A stretch of 43,357 nt of DNA from a bacterium (GCA_023244815.1 JAHFLQ010000006.1:1-43357); one strand, 5' to 3'. Numbered from the stretch's first letter, positions 24,338 through 32,557 are shown. Program-made: numbers and translations. The notes: generated from the sequence alone by a model not told the origin.

Positions 24338-25207
24338 TTACTGCGAGACGAAGGCCGAAGCGGAACCATAGTACCCGTAGGCGTCGTCGTACCAGTAGGC
24401 GTAGAACTTGACCTTGCCGTCGTTGAAGTTGAAGATCGGCGCGTGCGAGAAGTCGCCATCGGCGCCCGGAGAGAACTCGTCACCTGCGCAGTCGACGTGA
24501 AGCTGTTCCCACTGAACCTCGCGTTCGGGGTGGGTCAGGATCATGATGCCGATTGCGAAGGCACCGAGACCGAACTCGTTGGCCACGAAGACCTCGCGAG
24601 CCCGACGCACCGACCGGCCCCTGTGACGGAGACCGAACTGTGCCGGAACGACGAGGATGTCGTGATCCTTCTGCTCGTCGCCGAGCTTCTGGAACATCTT
24701 CGCCGTACGCGCGTGCTGTCGCAGGTATTCCGCTCCGAGCTGGCCGTCACGGTAGTTGTAGAACTTCCGCTTGGACCCGATCATCGCGAGCACCTTCTCG
24801 ACCGCCTCACCGTACGTCGGCGCGAACTTCTCCCACTTCGGAATGGCGAACCATCCCTCGGCGTTCGGGGGAAGCGGCTGGTCGGCCAGCTTCTCATCGG
24901 CGAAGCCGATGCCCGGGAAGAGCTGACGCAGGACGTTGGTCTGCTCCGTGATCCCCTTGACCTTGTAGCCCTTGGGGTACGCGTAGCTCGACTGCACTTC
25001 CTCGTCGGCGAACTGGTTGGACACCGAGAGATCCCGGATGCCGGTCATGATGCGCGACTGGAATTCGTCGCCGTTCTCGATGAGCTTCTGGATGCCGTCC
25101 TTGTCGAGACCGACTTCCTTCAGCGCCTTCTCCGCCGCGTCTTCGACGAAACGGAGATACTGCTTCCTTTGTCCATCTGTGATGGACGTGATCGACTGTG
25201 TCGTCAT
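24338..25207 (-). CDS. GC-rich conserved-looking protein of unknown function
   Basis: A 289-residue protein with its own promoter, an AGGGAGA SD and a terminator. It is clearly richer in G and C than its neighbours, with C or G at most third codon positions, so recent transfer or selection for expression is possible. No signal peptide or membrane segment is seen. The N-terminal third is helical and acidic. The middle contains EGWFAIPKWEKFAPTYGEAV and FYNYRDGQLGAEYLRQHART. A basic stretch, FGLRHRGRSVRRAREVFVAN, follows, and the C-terminus is rich in aspartate, tyrosine and glycine. I believe similar proteins occur in other CPR genomes but know no function. The basic segment might bind nucleic acid (inference). 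Confidence 0.8.
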   Translation of the reverse strand: MTTQSITSITDGQRKQYLRFVEDAAEKALKEVGLDKDGIQKLIENGDEFQSRIMTGIRDLSVSNQFADEEVQSSYAYPKGYKVKGITEQTNVLRQLFPGIGFADEKLADQPLPPNAEGWFAIPKWEKFAPTYGEAVEKVLAMIGSKRKFYNYRDGQLGAEYLRQHARTAKMFQKLGDEQKDHDILVVPAQFGLRHRGRSVRRAREVFVANEFGLGAFAIGIMILTHPEREVQWEQLHVDCAGDEFSPGADGDFSHAPIFNFNDGKVKFYAYWYDDAYGYYGSASAFVSQ

Positions 25208-25271
25208 CGCCGTCTCCCTAAATGGGATCTGCCGGAAACCTGTCCGGCGCAGTTTTAATTTACTAACCAGT

Positions 25272-25299
25272 ATTATACAAAATTCTTAATAAAAGTCAA
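25272..25299 (-). promoter_or_regulatory. Promoter of the 289-residue gene
   Basis: Minus-strand TTGACT (25299-25294), 16 bases, consensus TATAAT (25277-25272). It lies over the last codons and stop of rnhB. The leader then contains a six-pair hairpin, GCCGGA...TCCGGC (25231-25248). Confidence 0.75.
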
Positions 25300-25902
25300 G
25301 CGGTGCAATTCGCAGATGCCGTGCTTTTTGATCGCCTTAATATGAAGCCGTGTACCGTAGCCTTTGTGCTGGGCAAAGCCGTAGATGGGATAGTCGCAGT
25401 GATTTCGGGAAATAATCCGGTCGCGGTTCACTTTGGCAACGATGGAGGCCAGCTTGATGGCGTTATATTTTTCGTCGCCGCGGACTACCGTCCGGCAACT
25501 AGTAACTGGTAAATGGTAATTAGCAATTTTGTTTAGGTACAAACCGCCATCTAAGAAGACGTTTATTTTGGATTTTCTATTTACTATTTGCCATTTACTA
25601 TTTACTAAGAGCTTTTTCAAAGCTCTGGTGGCCGCCAAATTCGCCGCCTGGGAAATATTGATACGATCTATTGTTTTCGGATAAACGTTGGCGCGGGCGT
25701 AAAAAATCTGCGGATGTTTTTTAGCCGCTTCGAAAAACCTCTCTCTTTGTTTAGCAGAAAGTTTTTTTGAATCTCTCAATTTAACTTTCAGCTTTAAACT
25801 TTTAAGTTTAAACTTGGGCGGCAGCGCAAGCGCCGCCACCGTCACCGGCCCGGCCAAACAACCCCTGCCCACTTCGTCAATACCTATTATAAAACGAGTC
25901 AT
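25273..25902 (-). CDS. rnhB: Ribonuclease HII with repeat insertions
   Basis: Removes RNA from RNA-DNA hybrids, including single ribonucleotides. The 209-residue protein has GIDEVGRG (catalytic D9, E10), LRDSKKLS, VFLDGG, GDEKYNAIKLASIVAKVNRD and HKGYGT. Three lysine-, serine- or valine-rich stretches look inserted between conserved blocks: KFKLKSLKLKVK (about 30-41), NSKWQIVNRKSKI (about 100-112) and NYHLPVTSCRTV (about 126-138). They are encoded by AT-rich repetitive DNA such as TTTACTATTTGCCATTTACT. All catalytic motifs remain. The ATG at 25902 is preceded by no clear SD. The upstream 316 bases form the structured region described separately. Confidence 0.93.
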   Translation of the reverse strand: MTRFIIGIDEVGRGCLAGPVTVAALALPPKFKLKSLKLKVKLRDSKKLSAKQRERFFEAAKKHPQIFYARANVYPKTIDRINISQAANLAATRALKKLLVNSKWQIVNRKSKINVFLDGGLYLNKIANYHLPVTSCRTVVRGDEKYNAIKLASIVAKVNRDRIISRNHCDYPIYGFAQHKGYGTRLHIKAIKKHGICELHRLTFIKNFV

Positions 25903-26218
25903 ATGCTATATTGGTAATAGTATATCGCACATTGAAAGGGTGGTAGCCACCTCCTTTCACATAAGCTCCCGGACGCGATGCGAGCTATTTTCTCTGTAGA
26001 GCTAGGATTGAGGGCGCAGGCATAGACATCTATGCCAAGCCCGAAAACAACGCTATGCAGGAAAATAGCCGCATCCTTTCGGGTTGTTACGAAAATGTCC
26101 GCTCGCTTTGCCACCCCATCTTGGCAGTAGAGTCTACAGCTCAAGACAGAAGCGTCTTCGCGAATCGGAACATTTTCGCTAACAACGCGCCAGAGATTTA
26201 TGTGAAAGGAGGTGGCTT
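25903..26218 (+). promoter_or_regulatory. Structured leader region of the first protease gene (candidate cis-regulatory RNA)
   Basis: No convincing gene lies here. An extended -10, TGCTATATT (25904-25912), could start a plus transcript near 25919. AGCCACCTCCTTTCACATAA (25945-25964) is exactly complementary to 26198-26217, which contains the protease SD AAAGGAGGTGG. Inside are two long helices, 25977-25992 with 26061-26075 and 26083-26106 with 26160-26186, each with smaller hairpins (GGCATAGA...TCTATGCC at 26019-26036; TGCCA...TGGCA; AAGAC...GTCTT). Just upstream, GAAAGGGTGG (25934-25943) can pair with CCACC..CTTTC of the anti-SD arm instead, freeing the SD. This is the layout of a translational switch. 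An invertible element is an alternative reading. Confidence 0.6.
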
Positions 26219-27022
26219 ATGCGTAGAAATCTGATGTCGCTGCCCAGGATAATTTCCCTTTTCGGCTTAGCGCTCTTGTTTATTCTGATAATCCACTCAT
26301 GTATAAACTCTCCGCCCCGCTATCAATTGCCCGCAGGGCCGACGATTGAAAAAGCAGTCCTGCAAATCCCGGCCGCTCTGCCGCCTGGCCAAAAAACTCC
26401 CCAGCAAATTTATAAAGAAGCGCGTTATCTCGCAGAAATCCATGTGATCGGAAAACGCAATGACTCCGACGAGGAGGTCAGTGGAATCGGCTCCGGATTC
26501 CTGATTAAGTTTAACAACAAATATCTGGTGCTGACTGCCGCTCACGTTATCAGGGATTCGCGGTTCACCGTCAAAGAAATTACTGTTTACCTGAAGGGCA
26601 AGCCGGACGGTTACTCCGCCGAAGTGGACAAAGTAAGCGCCGACAATCTCGATTGTGCCACTTTAAAATTCGGGGATCCGAATTTTAAATTTACCGACAA
26701 TCTTGCCATGCTTCATCTGCAAAAAGACTTTGAGGTCGGCGATGATGTTTACTCGCTAGGCTCTCCTATGGGGATCGGCTACGCATTTGGCAGGGGCATC
26801 CTTATGAATCTGGATTTCGGCCAGCGCAAAATACCCGGCCTTGATTGGAGATCGGTAATCGTCCACAACGCCACCATTGCCCCGGGCAGCTCCGGCGGGC
26901 CGCTGGTGGACCAGTATGGCCGCGTTATCGGCATGAATGTCGCCTTGCATCCGACTTATCAGAACTATCAACTGGCGACCTTTATCACCGACATTCTCGA
27001 TTGGTTGGCTACGCAGTATTAA
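26219..27022 (+). CDS. Trypsin-fold serine protease, probable lipoprotein
   Basis: A 267-residue S1/HtrA-type protease. A hydrophobic signal segment (residues 11-27) ends at IIHSC (C28), a near-lipobox, so it is probably lipid-anchored outside the membrane. The catalytic triad is visible: H109 in LTAAHVI, D145 in NLDCATLKF, S225 in APGSSGGPLVD. There is no PDZ domain. The start ATG at 26219 directly follows the SD AAAGGAGGTGG, which can be sequestered by the long-range helix of the leader. It is the first of three successive plus-strand protease genes, each with its own terminator. Substrate unknown; envelope protein quality control is a reasonable guess. Confidence 0.88.
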   Translation: MRRNLMSLPRIISLFGLALLFILIIHSCINSPPRYQLPAGPTIEKAVLQIPAALPPGQKTPQQIYKEARYLAEIHVIGKRNDSDEEVSGIGSGFLIKFNNKYLVLTAAHVIRDSRFTVKEITVYLKGKPDGYSAEVDKVSADNLDCATLKFGDPNFKFTDNLAMLHLQKDFEVGDDVYSLGSPMGIGYAFGRGILMNLDFGQRKIPGLDWRSVIVHNATIAPGSSGGPLVDQYGRVIGMNVALHPTYQNYQLATFITDILDWLATQY

Positions 27023-27031
27023 AACAAACTC

Positions 27032-27067
27032 AAAAGCCCCCCAAGGTAAATCGGGGGCTTTTAAAAT
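27032..27067 (+). terminator. Terminator of the first protease gene
   Basis: AAAAGCCCCC (27032-27041) pairs with GGGGGCTTTT (27053-27062). Confidence 0.85.
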
Positions 27068-27078
27068 TGTGGCTCCTG

Positions 27079-27106
27079 TTGCATTGGTTTTTATATCTGT
27101 TAAAGT
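27079..27106 (+). promoter_or_regulatory. Promoter of the second protease gene
   Basis: TTGCAT (27079-27084) and TAAAGT (27101-27106) are separated by 16 bases, about 30 bases upstream of the gene. Confidence 0.5.
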
Positions 27107-27137
27107 TTTATCTAGGACTTTTAAAGGAAGGTGATGT

Positions 27138-28238
27138 ATGAGGCGGTGCCTGCTGGCGGTGAATTTGCTGGTTTTGCTGACATCAGTCGGCTGTTTCGGC
27201 CTTTTTGCGCCGGATCGCAACAGCCTAGTCGTTGACAATACTGCTCCAGGATCAGAGTTTAAGAGCGACCCCGATTTCGGCAAAACCGAAGTCGGCGCTG
27301 ATAGCGCAACCGCTAAAGCAATAAGCGGTGCGCAAATCTACGCTGATTTTGATTCCGTCCACATTGAAATGATCGTCGGTAAAGCCTACGAATCTTGTAA
27401 GGGCGCCGGCTTTCCGGTGTCAGTAGGCGGCCAGCCTTATGTTTTGACTGCCGGACATAATTGCTTCTCGATGGCCAAATACCGTAAAGTATTCGTCTAC
27501 TTCAAAAATAGTTGCCAATCCCCAGAAGAGGCGGAATTCGCGGTTGGCGACCCAAACATTGATTGGGCGCTGCTCCGATTTAAAAAACCCGGGTTTGCCT
27601 ACCAGGGCAAGTATCCGAAGCTCGGTTTGGCCAATGGGCTGGTTATCGGGGAAGCGGTGTTTTCCATCGGCTCTTCCAGCGGCACGGAACACTCCTTCAA
27701 GACGGGCATTGTTGAGCAGATTATTTGCGGCCGAAACAATGGACAAACACAGCCGCGTTTAATTATCCACTCCTGTCAGCTCGAGCCGGGCAATTCTGGC
27801 GGCCCCCTCCTGAACAGCCGCGGAGAAGTAGTCGGCATCAATGTGATGGCGAACATGTCGAAAGGCATTGCCGTTCCCATTGATGATGTCATTGCTTCAA
27901 TCCGGCGGGTTAAGAAAGGCGGGAAGTTCGAACACCCCTACCTCGATTTTCTCCTAATGGAGACGAAATGGCTCAATGAAGCGGATTACACGGAACGCCT
28001 GAAAGTGCCTACGCCAGGCCAGAGCGGACTTGTCGTGTACGTCTGCGACTCCAGTTCTTCTATCGCTAAAGCCGGACTGAAACTCGGCGATCTGGTTCTG
28101 GAATGCGCCGGCGTGGAAGCCAAAGACAGCGCAGAAGTATACCGGCACCTGATGCTCGACTTTGATCCGGGCGATGAAGTTGAGTTCAAGGTGCTGCGCG
28201 GCAAAGAAAAGCTGACTTTTAAAATTCAGCTTGAGTGA
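27138..28238 (+). CDS. HtrA/DegP-like serine protease with PDZ domain, probable lipoprotein
   Basis: A 366-residue protein. The signal segment ends TSVGC (C19), a likely lipobox. The protease domain has H107 in LTAGHNCFS, D142 in PNIDWALLRF and S220 in LEPGNSGGPLLN. A C-terminal PDZ domain follows (about residues 290-366: GLVVYVCDSSSSIAKAGLKL, GDLVLECAG), giving the protease-PDZ arrangement of DegS/HtrA. Additional cysteines in the protease domain (C87, C109, C126, C197, C213) might form disulfides outside the cell. The ATG at 27138 has an AAAGGAAGGTGATGT SD region. Second of three protease paralogues; possibly regulated by C-terminal peptides through the PDZ domain, as in the family. Confidence 0.9.
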   Translation: MRRCLLAVNLLVLLTSVGCFGLFAPDRNSLVVDNTAPGSEFKSDPDFGKTEVGADSATAKAISGAQIYADFDSVHIEMIVGKAYESCKGAGFPVSVGGQPYVLTAGHNCFSMAKYRKVFVYFKNSCQSPEEAEFAVGDPNIDWALLRFKKPGFAYQGKYPKLGLANGLVIGEAVFSIGSSSGTEHSFKTGIVEQIICGRNNGQTQPRLIIHSCQLEPGNSGGPLLNSRGEVVGINVMANMSKGIAVPIDDVIASIRRVKKGGKFEHPYLDFLLMETKWLNEADYTERLKVPTPGQSGLVVYVCDSSSSIAKAGLKLGDLVLECAGVEAKDSAEVYRHLMLDFDPGDEVEFKVLRGKEKLTFKIQLE

Positions 28239-28247
28239 AAAAAATCA

Positions 28248-28275
28248 AAATTCCTCCATCTGGAGGAATTTTTTT
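28248..28275 (+). terminator. Terminator of the second protease gene
   Basis: AAATTCCTCCA (28248-28258) pairs with TGGAGGAATTT (28261-28271), followed by TTTT. Confidence 0.88.
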
Positions 28276-28345
28276 AGGCAGGGCTTTTTTGTTATACTGT
28301 AAGCGTTCTTTAAAAATCGAGTGCGTCCTGGAAGGGAGGCAACTT

Positions 28346-29074
28346 GTGCGTCACGCACTGATTCTTCTGCTCGTGTTACTGGCGGCCTGCGCACCGGGGC
28401 AGTTCAAAATTCAACCGCCGACGGAAACAGACCTCAAAGAATTGCCGGTTTACAAAAACGCGGATTACCTGGCAGTGGTGGAGGGTCGTGGTTTCAAACT
28501 CTCCGGTTTTCTGATCGAACAGGATGGAAAGTATTTTGTGATAACAGCTGGTCATATAATTGACGGTCTGGGGCCACGCACTACTTGCCGAACCAGATTC
28601 AAAAACGACCCGGAAAAGTTTTTCTCGGTAGAGCTAGTTGGCTACGACAGAGCTTACGACACCGCTGTACTGGCCGTTAAAGAGCAAAGCTTTCAATTTG
28701 GCGGTCGTCTTGCTGTCTTGGGAGATTCCGACACAACAACAGTCGGTGATCTCGTTTATAGCCTCGGCAATCCCCGTACCTTGCTTTGGTACATTAGTGA
28801 AGGATTGATAATGTCGGTATCGGCGAGGGATATGAATGCCGAACCAAGTCTTCTCCGGAAAAAAATTGCTTGCCGAATGATTGAGCATTCTGCCATGGCC
28901 GGATACGGAAGCTCCGGCGGCCCTGTCTTAAACTCGCGCGGTGAAGTAATCGCGATGAATGTGGAGATAGTGCCCATACATAAAGACGCGGGCATCTCGG
29001 AAGATGTTCTCGCTATTCCGATAAACGAGATTAAGAAACGGCTAAGCGACTTAATGGCCGGTTATAAAAATTAA
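28346..29074 (+). CDS. Trypsin-fold serine protease, lipoprotein
   Basis: A 242-residue protein. The GTG at 28346 is taken as start because AAGGGAGG precedes it and it opens directly with a lipoprotein signal, MRHALILLLVLLAACAPG, with lipobox LAAC (C15). The longer frame starting at 28235 overlaps the previous gene and its terminator. Triad: H70 in ITAGHII, D105 in YDTAVLAV, S190 in GYGSSGGPVLN. No PDZ domain. A possible -10 TATACT (28293-28298) lies upstream without a clear -35. Third member of the tandem protease set. The three share the fold but are well diverged, so the set is old or of mixed origin. Confidence 0.88.
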   Translation: MRHALILLLVLLAACAPGQFKIQPPTETDLKELPVYKNADYLAVVEGRGFKLSGFLIEQDGKYFVITAGHIIDGLGPRTTCRTRFKNDPEKFFSVELVGYDRAYDTAVLAVKEQSFQFGGRLAVLGDSDTTTVGDLVYSLGNPRTLLWYISEGLIMSVSARDMNAEPSLLRKKIACRMIEHSAMAGYGSSGGPVLNSRGEVIAMNVEIVPIHKDAGISEDVLAIPINEIKKRLSDLMAGYKN

Positions 29075-29086
29075 CCGGCTTTTTTA
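29057..29086 (+). terminator. Terminator of the third protease gene
   Basis: GCCGGTTA (29057-29064) pairs with TAACCGGC (29072-29079), followed by TTTTTTATTTT. The stem begins inside the last codons. Confidence 0.9.
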
Positions 29087-29098
29087 TTTTAAAACTTC

Positions 29099-29127
29099 TT
29101 GTAAAATAGAGTTTTTCTGCGTAAAAT
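29099..29127 (+). promoter_or_regulatory. Promoter of dnaE
   Basis: TTGTAA (29099-29104) and TAAAAT (29122-29127) are separated by 17 bases. The ATG is 11 bases beyond the -10, so the leader would be about four or five bases. Confidence 0.6.
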
Positions 29128-29138
29128 TAACTTAAGAA

Positions 29139-32100
29139 ATGAAATTTACACATCTTCACACTCACTCACATTATTCCTTGCTCGATGGCCTGGCTAAAAT
29201 TGATCAACTGGTGGATCAGGCCAAGAAGCTGGGAATGGATTCGCTCGCTCTCACCGATCACGGCAATCTCTATGGGGCCGTGGAATTTTATAAAAAAGCC
29301 AGAGCCGCCGGCATCAAACCGATTTTGGGTATCGAAGCCTATATAATGCCGGACCCTTCGGCAAACTCAGGGCAAGCGGCAACAGAAAAGTATTTCCACT
29401 TGATTTTACTCTGCCAGAACCAGACCGGCTGGAAAAATTTGCTGAAGCTGGTCACGCACGCGCACCTCGAAGGGTTTTATTATAAGCCGCGCATCAATAA
29501 AGATTTTCTCCGCAAGAACAGCGCCGGCCTGATTGCTCTTTCTGCCTGCTTATCCGGTGAAATTGGCCGTAATATTTTAAACAACAATCTAGCCGAGGCC
29601 GAACGGGTAGCGCTCGACTACCAAAATATTTTCGGCAAGGGGAGCTTTTTTTTGGAAACCGGCCATCACCCGGGTATCCGCGAAACTATCAAAGTCCATG
29701 ACGGGGTGATTAAGCTTTCCCAAAAAACTGGCATACCAATTATCGCGACGCAGGATATCCATTATCTCAACAAGCAGGACGCGGAATACCACGACATTCT
29801 GCTCGCCGTCCAAACCGGCGGGAAATTGGACGACCCCGATCGCCTCTCGCTAAAAGATGATGATTTTTCCATGCGCTCTCCGGAAGAAATGGCCGAGCTG
29901 TTCAAAGATCTTCCAGAGGCGATTGCCAATACTCAAGTGGTCGCGGAACGGTGCAATATGGAGATCGAGCTCGGAAAAATCCAGTTGCCTAAATTTGCCG
30001 TGCCGGATGGCAAAACGGCCGCCGATTATTTGCATGAGATCGTTAATGCGCGCATCGAGCATCGTTATCCGCAATTAACCTCACAGGTAAAAGACCGCGT
30101 GGAGTATGAGCTGGGCGTCATTGAAAAAATGGGCTTTGCCGATTACTTTCTGGTTGTCCAAGATCTGGTGAACTGGGCGAAAGACCGCGGTATTGTCGTG
30201 GGTCCCGGCCGCGGTTCCGCCGCCGGCAGTATCATCTCCTATATTCTCCGCATTACCGACATTGACCCGATTAAATACGAACTCCTCTTCGAACGGTTTT
30301 TGAACCCAGATCGTATCCAGATGCCGGATATTGATATTGATATCACCGACCGCCGACGCGATGAAGTATTCGGCTATCTAGTAGAAAAATATGGCAGTGA
30401 CCGGGTTGCTCATATTATTACTTTTGGAACAATGGCCGCTCGCGCTGCCGTTCGTGATGTCGGCCGGGCGCTCGGCATTAGTTACGGTTTTTGTGACCAG
30501 CTCGCCAAATTAATTCAGTTCAATCAAGAACTGGAAGAAGCGATGGAAACAAAAGAGGTGGCCAATCTCTACCAAACCAATCCGGACGCAAAAAAAATTC
30601 TGGACGCCGCCAAACACCTGGAAGGCATGGCCCGTCATGCTTCCATGCACGCCTGTGGCATCGTAATTTCCGCCAAACCGCTGACCGACTACCTTCCGCT
30701 CCAGAAAGCGCCGCAAGATCCCAATACAATTGTCTCGCAGTTCGAAATGCACAGCGTGGAAGATCTCGGTTTGCTAAAAATGGATCTCCTGGGCTTGAAA
30801 AATCTAACCATTATTGAGGATACTGTGCGATTAGTACAAGAAGCGCGCGGCGAAAAGATTGATATTGACCATCTGCCAGATTGGGATGAAAAAACCGAAA
30901 AGCTCTTGCAGTCCGCCGATACCACCGGCGTCTTTCAGTTTGAGTCATCCGGCATGCGCCGCTATATGAAAGAGATCAGACCAACCGCATTGGAAGACCT
31001 GATTGCGCTCGTGGCACTTTATCGTCCCGGTCCGATGGATCTTATTCCTGAATACATCCGCCGCAAGCACGGCTTGGAAAAAGTTACCTACCTCCATCCA
31101 AGGTTGGAACCGATTTTGAAACCGACCTGGGGCGTGGGTATTTACCAGGAACAGATGATGAGGATCGCCCGCGATCTGGCCGGCTTCACCCTTGCCGAAG
31201 CCGACACGCTCCGCAAAGCCATCGGCAAGAAAATCAAAGTGCTGCTGGATAAACAGCAGGAAAAGCTGGTGAGCGGCATGATTAAAAACGGCATTGCCCA
31301 AAATACGGCTCAGGCTATCTGGGATCTCTTCCCGCCGTTTGCCCGCTACGGATTCAATCGCTCGCATGCCGCCTGTTATGCCCTGATCGGTTATCAGACC
31401 GCCTACCTCAAAGCCCATTACCCAATCGAGCTTATGGCGAGCGTACTCAACGCCGACTCCGGCGACACCGACCGCGTCTCATTTCTCATTTCCGAATGCC
31501 AGAAGATGGGCATCGCCGTTCTGTCTCCGGATATTAACAACAGTTCGTTAAGTTTTACCCCGGAGGGCAACGCCATTCGCTTCGGACTGACGGGCGTGAA
31601 GAACGTGGGCGAAAACATTATTGCCGCCCTGATTGAAGAGCGGCAGAAAGCCGGTCCGTATAAGAATCTTGCCGACTTAGTAAGCCGCGTGCAGCACAAA
31701 GACCTCAATAAAAAATCGCTGGAGAGCATGGCGAAGTGCGGCGTACTCGATTCGCTGGGCCTGGAACGCAATGTGATCATTCAAAATATAGACGACATTG
31801 TTAAATTCCACCAAGCGCTCAAAAAAACCCGGGACACCCGCTTGATGAGTCTCTTCGGCGGCGAAAAGATGAGCTACAACTTAAAACTCAAACCAGCTCC
31901 TCCGGCGACTTCAGCCGACAAGCTGATTTGGGAAAAAGAACTGCTTGGGCTATACGTATCCGATCATCCGATGAATGCCTACAAGGCCGCGCTGGAAACT
32001 GCCAGAGCGGTACCGATCAAGGACGCCCTGCTCGTTACCTCTCCGGCTATTCGCCTTGTCATAGGAGGAATGATTTCTAAAATCCAGAAGATCATTACCA

Positions 32101-32291
32101 AAAAGGGCCAACCGATGCTGTTTGCGAAAATAGAGGATTTAACGAATACCATGGAAGTAATCGTGTTTTCGGATATGTTGGAAAAAACCGTGTCAGTCTG
32201 GCAGGAAAATAAGCCGGTCCTGATTGCCGGCAAAATGTCCGACCGCAATGGCGAGACCAAGTTAATTGTGGATAAGGCGGTGGCTTTGTGA
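29139..32291 (+). CDS. dnaE: DNA polymerase III alpha subunit
   Basis: Replicative C-family polymerase. The 1050-residue protein starts with the PHP domain (FTHLHTHSHYSLLDGL). The palm has GRGSAAGSIISYIL and the catalytic aspartates in MPDIDIDITDRR. Fingers and tandem HhH follow, and a C-terminal OB fold (GGMISKIQKIITKKGQPMLF) ends the protein. It is shorter than E. coli DnaE (1160) mainly at the C-terminus. Residues 71-80 (PDPSANSGQA) come from CTTCGGCAAACTCAGGGCAA, a palindromic-repeat-like insertion in the PHP domain. No SD is seen. A single-gene transcript after the protease genes; the 500 bases downstream hold repeat elements. Confidence 0.96.
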   Translation: MKFTHLHTHSHYSLLDGLAKIDQLVDQAKKLGMDSLALTDHGNLYGAVEFYKKARAAGIKPILGIEAYIMPDPSANSGQAATEKYFHLILLCQNQTGWKNLLKLVTHAHLEGFYYKPRINKDFLRKNSAGLIALSACLSGEIGRNILNNNLAEAERVALDYQNIFGKGSFFLETGHHPGIRETIKVHDGVIKLSQKTGIPIIATQDIHYLNKQDAEYHDILLAVQTGGKLDDPDRLSLKDDDFSMRSPEEMAELFKDLPEAIANTQVVAERCNMEIELGKIQLPKFAVPDGKTAADYLHEIVNARIEHRYPQLTSQVKDRVEYELGVIEKMGFADYFLVVQDLVNWAKDRGIVVGPGRGSAAGSIISYILRITDIDPIKYELLFERFLNPDRIQMPDIDIDITDRRRDEVFGYLVEKYGSDRVAHIITFGTMAARAAVRDVGRALGISYGFCDQLAKLIQFNQELEEAMETKEVANLYQTNPDAKKILDAAKHLEGMARHASMHACGIVISAKPLTDYLPLQKAPQDPNTIVSQFEMHSVEDLGLLKMDLLGLKNLTIIEDTVRLVQEARGEKIDIDHLPDWDEKTEKLLQSADTTGVFQFESSGMRRYMKEIRPTALEDLIALVALYRPGPMDLIPEYIRRKHGLEKVTYLHPRLEPILKPTWGVGIYQEQMMRIARDLAGFTLAEADTLRKAIGKKIKVLLDKQQEKLVSGMIKNGIAQNTAQAIWDLFPPFARYGFNRSHAACYALIGYQTAYLKAHYPIELMASVLNADSGDTDRVSFLISECQKMGIAVLSPDINNSSLSFTPEGNAIRFGLTGVKNVGENIIAALIEERQKAGPYKNLADLVSRVQHKDLNKKSLESMAKCGVLDSLGLERNVIIQNIDDIVKFHQALKKTRDTRLMSLFGGEKMSYNLKLKPAPPATSADKLIWEKELLGLYVSDHPMNAYKAALETARAVPIKDALLVTSPAIRLVIGGMISKIQKIITKKGQPMLFAKIEDLTNTMEVIVFSDMLEKTVSVWQENKPVLIAGKMSDRNGETKLIVDKAVAL
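29349..29378 (+). repeat. Repeat-like insertion inside dnaE
   Basis: The bases encoding PDPSANSGQA share the core CCTTCG..AA.CTCAGG with the reverse complement of the repeat at 32537-32557. This indicates a dispersed small palindromic repeat tolerated in frame. Confidence 0.45.
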
Positions 32292-32324
32292 TAGAGGCGG
32301 CCGCCGGCAAATAGCTCTCTCTCT

Positions 32325-32460
32325 TCTTCCTCGCCGCGACGCTCCGGGTTGGACAAATTATCCTCGTCTCACTTCGGGGAGCCCTCCGGAATTTGGTCGC
32401 GCCACGCTCCCGCAGTTCCGGCTTCCCTCTCGTGAGCCGAGGTAATTTGTACGCCAACCC
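32325..32460 (-). repeat. Large hairpin element, copy A
   Basis: Read on the minus strand from 32460: GGGTTGG, ACAAATTA, CCTCG and CTCAC pair in order with GTGAG, CGAGG, TAATTTGT and CCAACCC (ending at 32346). Inner pairs are CCGGAA/TTCCGG and GGGA/TCCC. A tail AGCGT..GCGGCGAGGA follows. It is homologous to copy B (32638-32766) in the opposite orientation and overlaps no convincing gene. Confidence 0.7.
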
Positions 32461-32536
32461 TCCGCTAATGCGGCTGTGGAGAAGACGGCTCGCCAAGACT
32501 TCGGTCAAGGCGGCTTTTTGATTCCACAAATAGAAA

Positions 32537-32557
32537 GTCCTGAGCTTTTCGAAGGAC
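32537..32557. repeat. Small palindromic repeat
   Basis: GTCCT at the left and AGGAC at the right bracket GAGCTTTTCGA. It is the same type as the insertion in dnaE (29349-29378) and lies between hairpin elements A and B. Confidence 0.5.

Noticed and set aside
24443-25258. Plus-strand frame of 271 codons opposite the 289-residue gene
   Set aside because: A long antisense frame is expected opposite a GC-rich gene. The minus-strand gene has the promoter, SD and terminator.
25899-26144. Minus-strand open frame of 81 codons across the structured leader
   Set aside because: It overlaps the paired helices and the rnhB start, has no SD, and its residues follow the palindromic structure rather than any protein pattern.
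25919-26218. RNase P RNA, SRP RNA, tmRNA or 6S RNA in the structured region
   Set aside because: None of their signature sequences (such as GAGGAAAGUC, or the SRP GGAAG...AGCAGC loop) is present, and the 3' arm is the SD of the next gene.
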